14,757 nt of DNA, from assembly GCA_003142355.1 (NCBI GenBank), contig PLMF01000263.1, positions 205 through 14,961 on the forward strand. Direction: 5' to 3'. The position numbers and the translations under genes were made by a program. The notes below the pieces were generated by a model. That model was not told where the DNA came from, did not search any database, and saw only the letters and a list, made by a program, of their open reading frames with translations. Below are positions 12,490-14,757 of this stretch, piece by piece. Each line of letters begins with the position of its first letter. Within the stretch, counting starts at the first letter, position 1. Source of the DNA: Bryobacterales bacterium. Its GTDB lineage: Bacteria > Acidobacteriota > Terriglobia > Bryobacterales > Bryobacteraceae.

Positions 12490-12906
12490 ATGACACGCCG
12501 CGCGCTGCTCCTGGTCCCCCTTGCCACCCGCCTTCGGGCCGATTCCGCGCAGCAGGTATGGGATCTCTTTACCTCCATGGCGTCGGCCCTGAGCGCCGGC
12601 GATGCCGCCGCATTTCTGAACGCTTTCGATCCCGCCATGCCGGGATACGAGGCGCTCCGCGCCGGCGTTACCGCCCTGCTGCGCGAGGCCGAAGTGCAGT
12701 CGTCGATCGAGCTGGTCGAGGATGAGGGGGACGATCGCAGCCGCGCCGTGGAGTTGGACTGGCTGGTTCATATTGTGGAGCGGCAGGATGGCGCAGTGGC
12801 GGCGCGGCGCCACGAGCGCGTGAAGTGCCGCGTCGAAAAGTCCGGCAAGAACTGGCGCATCGCCTCGCTCGAACCGCTCCGGTTATTCGCCCCTGCGCGG
12901 AGGTAG
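12490..12906 (+). CDS. Small NTF2/SnoaL-like protein, probably exported
   Basis: A 138-residue protein beginning two bases after the argJ stop. The first 18 residues (MTRRALLLVPLATRLRAD) could be a short signal peptide. The rest has the helix-helix-strand pattern of NTF2-like domains: VWDLFTSMASALSAGDAAAFLNAF, then alternating strands (AVELDWLVHIV, RHERVKCRVEKSGKNWRIASLEPL) that end with the characteristic GKNWRI segment. NTF2-like folds bind small hydrophobic ligands or act as scaffolds; no catalytic residues can be assigned. It is probably transcribed with argJ without a functional link. It converges with the - strand gene seven bases away. Confidence 0.75.
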   Translation: MTRRALLLVPLATRLRADSAQQVWDLFTSMASALSAGDAAAFLNAFDPAMPGYEALRAGVTALLREAEVQSSIELVEDEGDDRSRAVELDWLVHIVERQDGAVAARRHERVKCRVEKSGKNWRIASLEPLRLFAPARR

Positions 12907-12913
12907 CCGACCG

Positions 12914-13534
12914 CTATTGCGTTTGGACTTCGCGCACCAGTGCGAAAGCAGCGTCTGTCTGCTCGATGGGGATGCGGAAACTCCCCGTGGCATTGGGCGC
13001 CAGGTTGTCCACCCGGGCGCTCACCGCTCCCAGTTGCGAACCGGTCTGATCGGTCAGGTTGAAGACAATCTCCGTCGCGCGAATCAGGCGGTCGGTATTG
13101 TTCTTGACACTGCCCACCAGTTGCATGCCGCCCTCACGCTCGATGTGCGCATCCAACACCTGCACGTCCTTGTTGACCTCGATCTTGACGGCCGCGTCCA
13201 TATTCGGCAAGAGCTTCTTCGCCAGTTCGGCGCCAGAGATCTCGGCGGCGGGCCCAGGTCCCTTGGCTTGAAAGAAGCGGCTCAGCCCGAGCGCCGTGAC
13301 GCCCACCACAATGAGGCAGGGCACCGCGATCACCAGCCCGACCTTCACCTTCTGGTCGAAGGTGCGATTGCTGAGATAAAGCGGGTCGGAGGGCGCCGGC
13401 CTGGTAAGAACACGCTCCAGCAGACCGCGCAGCGGGCCTAGCCATGGCAGGTGCTTCGCCTGTTCCCTGGGAGCCTCCGGCTTCAGGCCGGCGAAGACGA
13501 CGGAATCAATGAATCGACGAAAACGCTTGAGCAT
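12914..13534 (-). CDS. Membrane-anchored protein with FxLYD-like domain
   Basis: A 206-residue protein from ATG 13534. A cytoplasmic-type N-terminus (about 1-63, basic, MLKRFRRF) precedes one membrane helix, about 65-87 (VGLVIAVPCLIVVGVTALGL). The remainder would be outside the membrane: a helical stretch, then a beta domain with GSVKNNTDRLIRATEIVFNL and LTDQTGSQLGAVSARVDNL, the pattern of FxLYD/DUF3426-like immunoglobulin-type domains. Function is unknown. A good promoter places the RNA start about 18 bases upstream of this ATG. A GTG at 13546 is in frame but would leave almost no leader; neither has a clear ribosome site. Confidence 0.75.
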   Translation of the reverse strand: MLKRFRRFIDSVVFAGLKPEAPREQAKHLPWLGPLRGLLERVLTRPAPSDPLYLSNRTFDQKVKVGLVIAVPCLIVVGVTALGLSRFFQAKGPGPAAEISGAELAKKLLPNMDAAVKIEVNKDVQVLDAHIEREGGMQLVGSVKNNTDRLIRATEIVFNLTDQTGSQLGAVSARVDNLAPNATGSFRIPIEQTDAAFALVREVQTQ

Positions 13535-13558
13535 AACCGGCGACACGCAATCGATGCC

Positions 13559-13586
13559 ATTATACCGTTTATAACCGCAGCGTCAA
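13559..13586 (-). promoter_or_regulatory. Sigma-70-type promoter for the FxLYD-like gene
   Basis: On the - strand, TTGACG (13586-13581), a 16-base spacer and TATAAT (13564-13559). The best promoter match in the window. The predicted RNA start near 13552 gives a leader of about 18 bases to ATG 13534. Confidence 0.75.
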
Positions 13587-13641
13587 CTCTTTTTATGGCA
13601 CTCTTTTTGTGGCCGTGGACCGACGTGAAATGCGGGCGGGC

Positions 13642-14661
13642 TCATCGGGCGGTTCCGCCAGACTCGGCCAGCAATCCTTCCAAAGTGCGCAAGCTTTCCT
13701 GACGGCCCATGACGATCAGGTAATCGCCGCCCTCGACGGCGGTGTCGGCCGGCGGGTTGAACAGCATGTGACCGTCGCCCTTGCGAATCGCCATGACGAT
13801 CACGCCGACATCGCGCCGGTACTGCATCTCCTTGATGGTCCTCGAGACCACCTCGCTGGTTTCGGATACGCGCACCTGCTCGATGGCAATGTCCATGCCG
13901 ATGTCGTGGGTGGTGAAGTCGAGAAACTGCACCACGTGCGGCCGCAGCAGAGACTGCGCCAGGCGGTGGCCGGCGATCGAGTAGGGTGCGAAGACGGCAT
14001 CCGCGCCGGCGCGCCGCATCTTCCCCTCGGCGCCTTCTTCGGCCGCGCGGACCGCCACGTAAATGCGCGGATTGAGGCCTTTGGCGGAAAGCAGCACAAA
14101 GAGGTTGTCCGCGTCGGTAGCCAGGGCCGCCACCAGCCCGCGAGCGCGGTCGACGCCCGCCTGGCGCAGGGTTTCATCGCGGGTGGAATCGGCCGCCACG
14201 GCGAGCATGCCCGCCAAGAGGGCGCGTTCCACCCGTTCCGGGTCGATATCCACCACCACGAACGGGACGCCCGAGTGTTGCAGTTCCGCGGCGGCGCCGC
14301 GCCCCACGCGCCCGTAGCCGCAGATGATGTAGTGGTCCTTCAACTTGTCGATCATGCGTTTAGTCCGCCGCTGGCCGATGACATGGCCGAATTCCAGCTC
14401 GATAATGGTCTGGGTCATGGCGCCCATGGCGATGAAGATGGTGGTGACGCCGAAAAAAATCAGGAAAGAATTGAAGACCCGTCCCGCGTGCGAAAGCGGA
14501 TGGATCTCGCTATACCCCACCGTGGTCATGGTGATGAGGGTCATGTAGAAGGCGTCGAACGGGGGGTAGCCATCGATCAGGGCGAACCCTACCGTTCCGA
14601 TCAGCAGTGTTGCCGCGATCGCCAGGCCGAGAAACAGAAAACGGCGCGCCAGCCGGTTCAT
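13642..14661 (-). CDS. RCK-regulated potassium channel subunit
   Basis: A 339-residue protein from ATG 14661. Two membrane helices (about 8-30 and 60-88) flank a pore loop with filter TTVGYSE (46-52), where classic channels read TVGYGD. An RCK/TrkA-N domain follows, starting YIICGYGRVGRG (111-122) with the GxGxxG dinucleotide site and VVVDIDPERV acid. A TrkA-C-like domain (about 240-325) carries IEQVRVSETSEVVSRTIKE and GGDYLIVMG. It is expected to be a tetrameric plasma-membrane channel gated by ligand binding to the RCK ring. A further 15 in-frame residues upstream overlap the promoter, so the later Met is preferred. Confidence 0.92.
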   Translation of the reverse strand: MNRLARRFLFLGLAIAATLLIGTVGFALIDGYPPFDAFYMTLITMTTVGYSEIHPLSHAGRVFNSFLIFFGVTTIFIAMGAMTQTIIELEFGHVIGQRRTKRMIDKLKDHYIICGYGRVGRGAAAELQHSGVPFVVVDIDPERVERALLAGMLAVAADSTRDETLRQAGVDRARGLVAALATDADNLFVLLSAKGLNPRIYVAVRAAEEGAEGKMRRAGADAVFAPYSIAGHRLAQSLLRPHVVQFLDFTTHDIGMDIAIEQVRVSETSEVVSRTIKEMQYRRDVGVIVMAIRKGDGHMLFNPPADTAVEGGDYLIVMGRQESLRTLEGLLAESGGTAR

Positions 14662-14676
14662 CGGTTGCCTGGACCA

Positions 14677-14706
14677 AGTATAGCCGCCGTCTGATAAACT
14701 GAACAA
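14677..14706 (-). promoter_or_regulatory. Promoter for the potassium channel gene
   Basis: On the - strand, TTGTTC (14706-14701), an 18-base spacer and TATACT (14682-14677). The predicted start near 14670 leaves a leader of about nine bases to ATG 14661. It lies in the divergent gap with the tRNA gene. Confidence 0.55.
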
Positions 14707-14734
14707 GTATCGTTTCGCATTGCCGCAACATCGA

Positions 14735-14757
14735 GGGCCGGTAGCTCAGATGGTAGA
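14735..14757 (+). tRNA. tRNA gene, 5' part only (cut by window end)
   Basis: GGGCCGG would be the 5' acceptor strand, followed by TAGCTCAGATGGTAGA, the standard T8 and D-arm sequence. The anticodon is beyond the window, so the amino acid cannot be assigned from sequence; acceptor strands beginning GGG with this D-arm occur in several isotypes, including lysine. Confidence 0.85.

Noticed and set aside
13609..14694. 361-residue + strand open frame opposite the potassium channel
   Set aside because: Composition is typical of an antisense shadow, whereas the - strand has channel filter and RCK motifs.

Overview
The window is GC-rich bacterial chromosome, about two-thirds G+C by eye. Gene order, protein style and interspersed palindromic repeats suggest an acidobacterium of the Solibacter/Bryobacter type. 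That placement is inference, because no 16S or marker gene is present. Most of the window is housekeeping DNA, but three things stand out: an apparent selenocysteine-encoding redox gene, a tandem pair of small-RNA genes with their own promoters and terminators, and repeats that have inserted into or against essential genes.

Positions 1-5667 hold a tightly packed histidine operon on the + strand: hisD (5' end outside the window), hisC, a HAD phosphatase, hisB, hisH, hisF, hisA. Nearly every junction is an ATGA or GTG stop/start overlap, so translation is probably coupled along the chain. HisB, HisH+HisF, HisA, HisC and HisD give the mid and late steps of histidine synthesis. The HAD protein sits where the otherwise missing histidinol-phosphatase is expected. 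hisG and hisI/hisE are not in the window. Repeats form the end of hisD and interrupt the hisF-hisA junction.

Positions 5716-7313 hold a small basic DNA-binding-like protein with two copies of a KRW motif and a histone-H1-like tail, then a secreted redoxin. The redoxin frame is interrupted only by a TGA exactly where the first cysteine of a CxxC motif belongs. A long hairpin resembling a bacterial SECIS element follows directly. The same protein carries a C-terminal DsbD-alpha-like domain.

Positions 7314-7942 carry no protein gene. They contain two near-identical units read on the - strand, each with a -35/-10 promoter, an RNA of about 95 nt with a C-rich hairpin loop, and an intrinsic terminator. 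A PilZ-domain gene (+) and a tiny membrane protein gene (-) follow and converge.

Positions 8666-12906 (+) hold aroC, def, fmt, argJ and a small NTF2-like exported protein. def and fmt act on formyl-methionine at opposite ends of its life, and fmt contains an in-frame repeat related to the one in hisD. On the - strand, 12914-14661 hold a membrane-anchored FxLYD-like protein and an RCK-type potassium channel, each with a recognisable promoter. The last 23 bases are the start of a tRNA gene.
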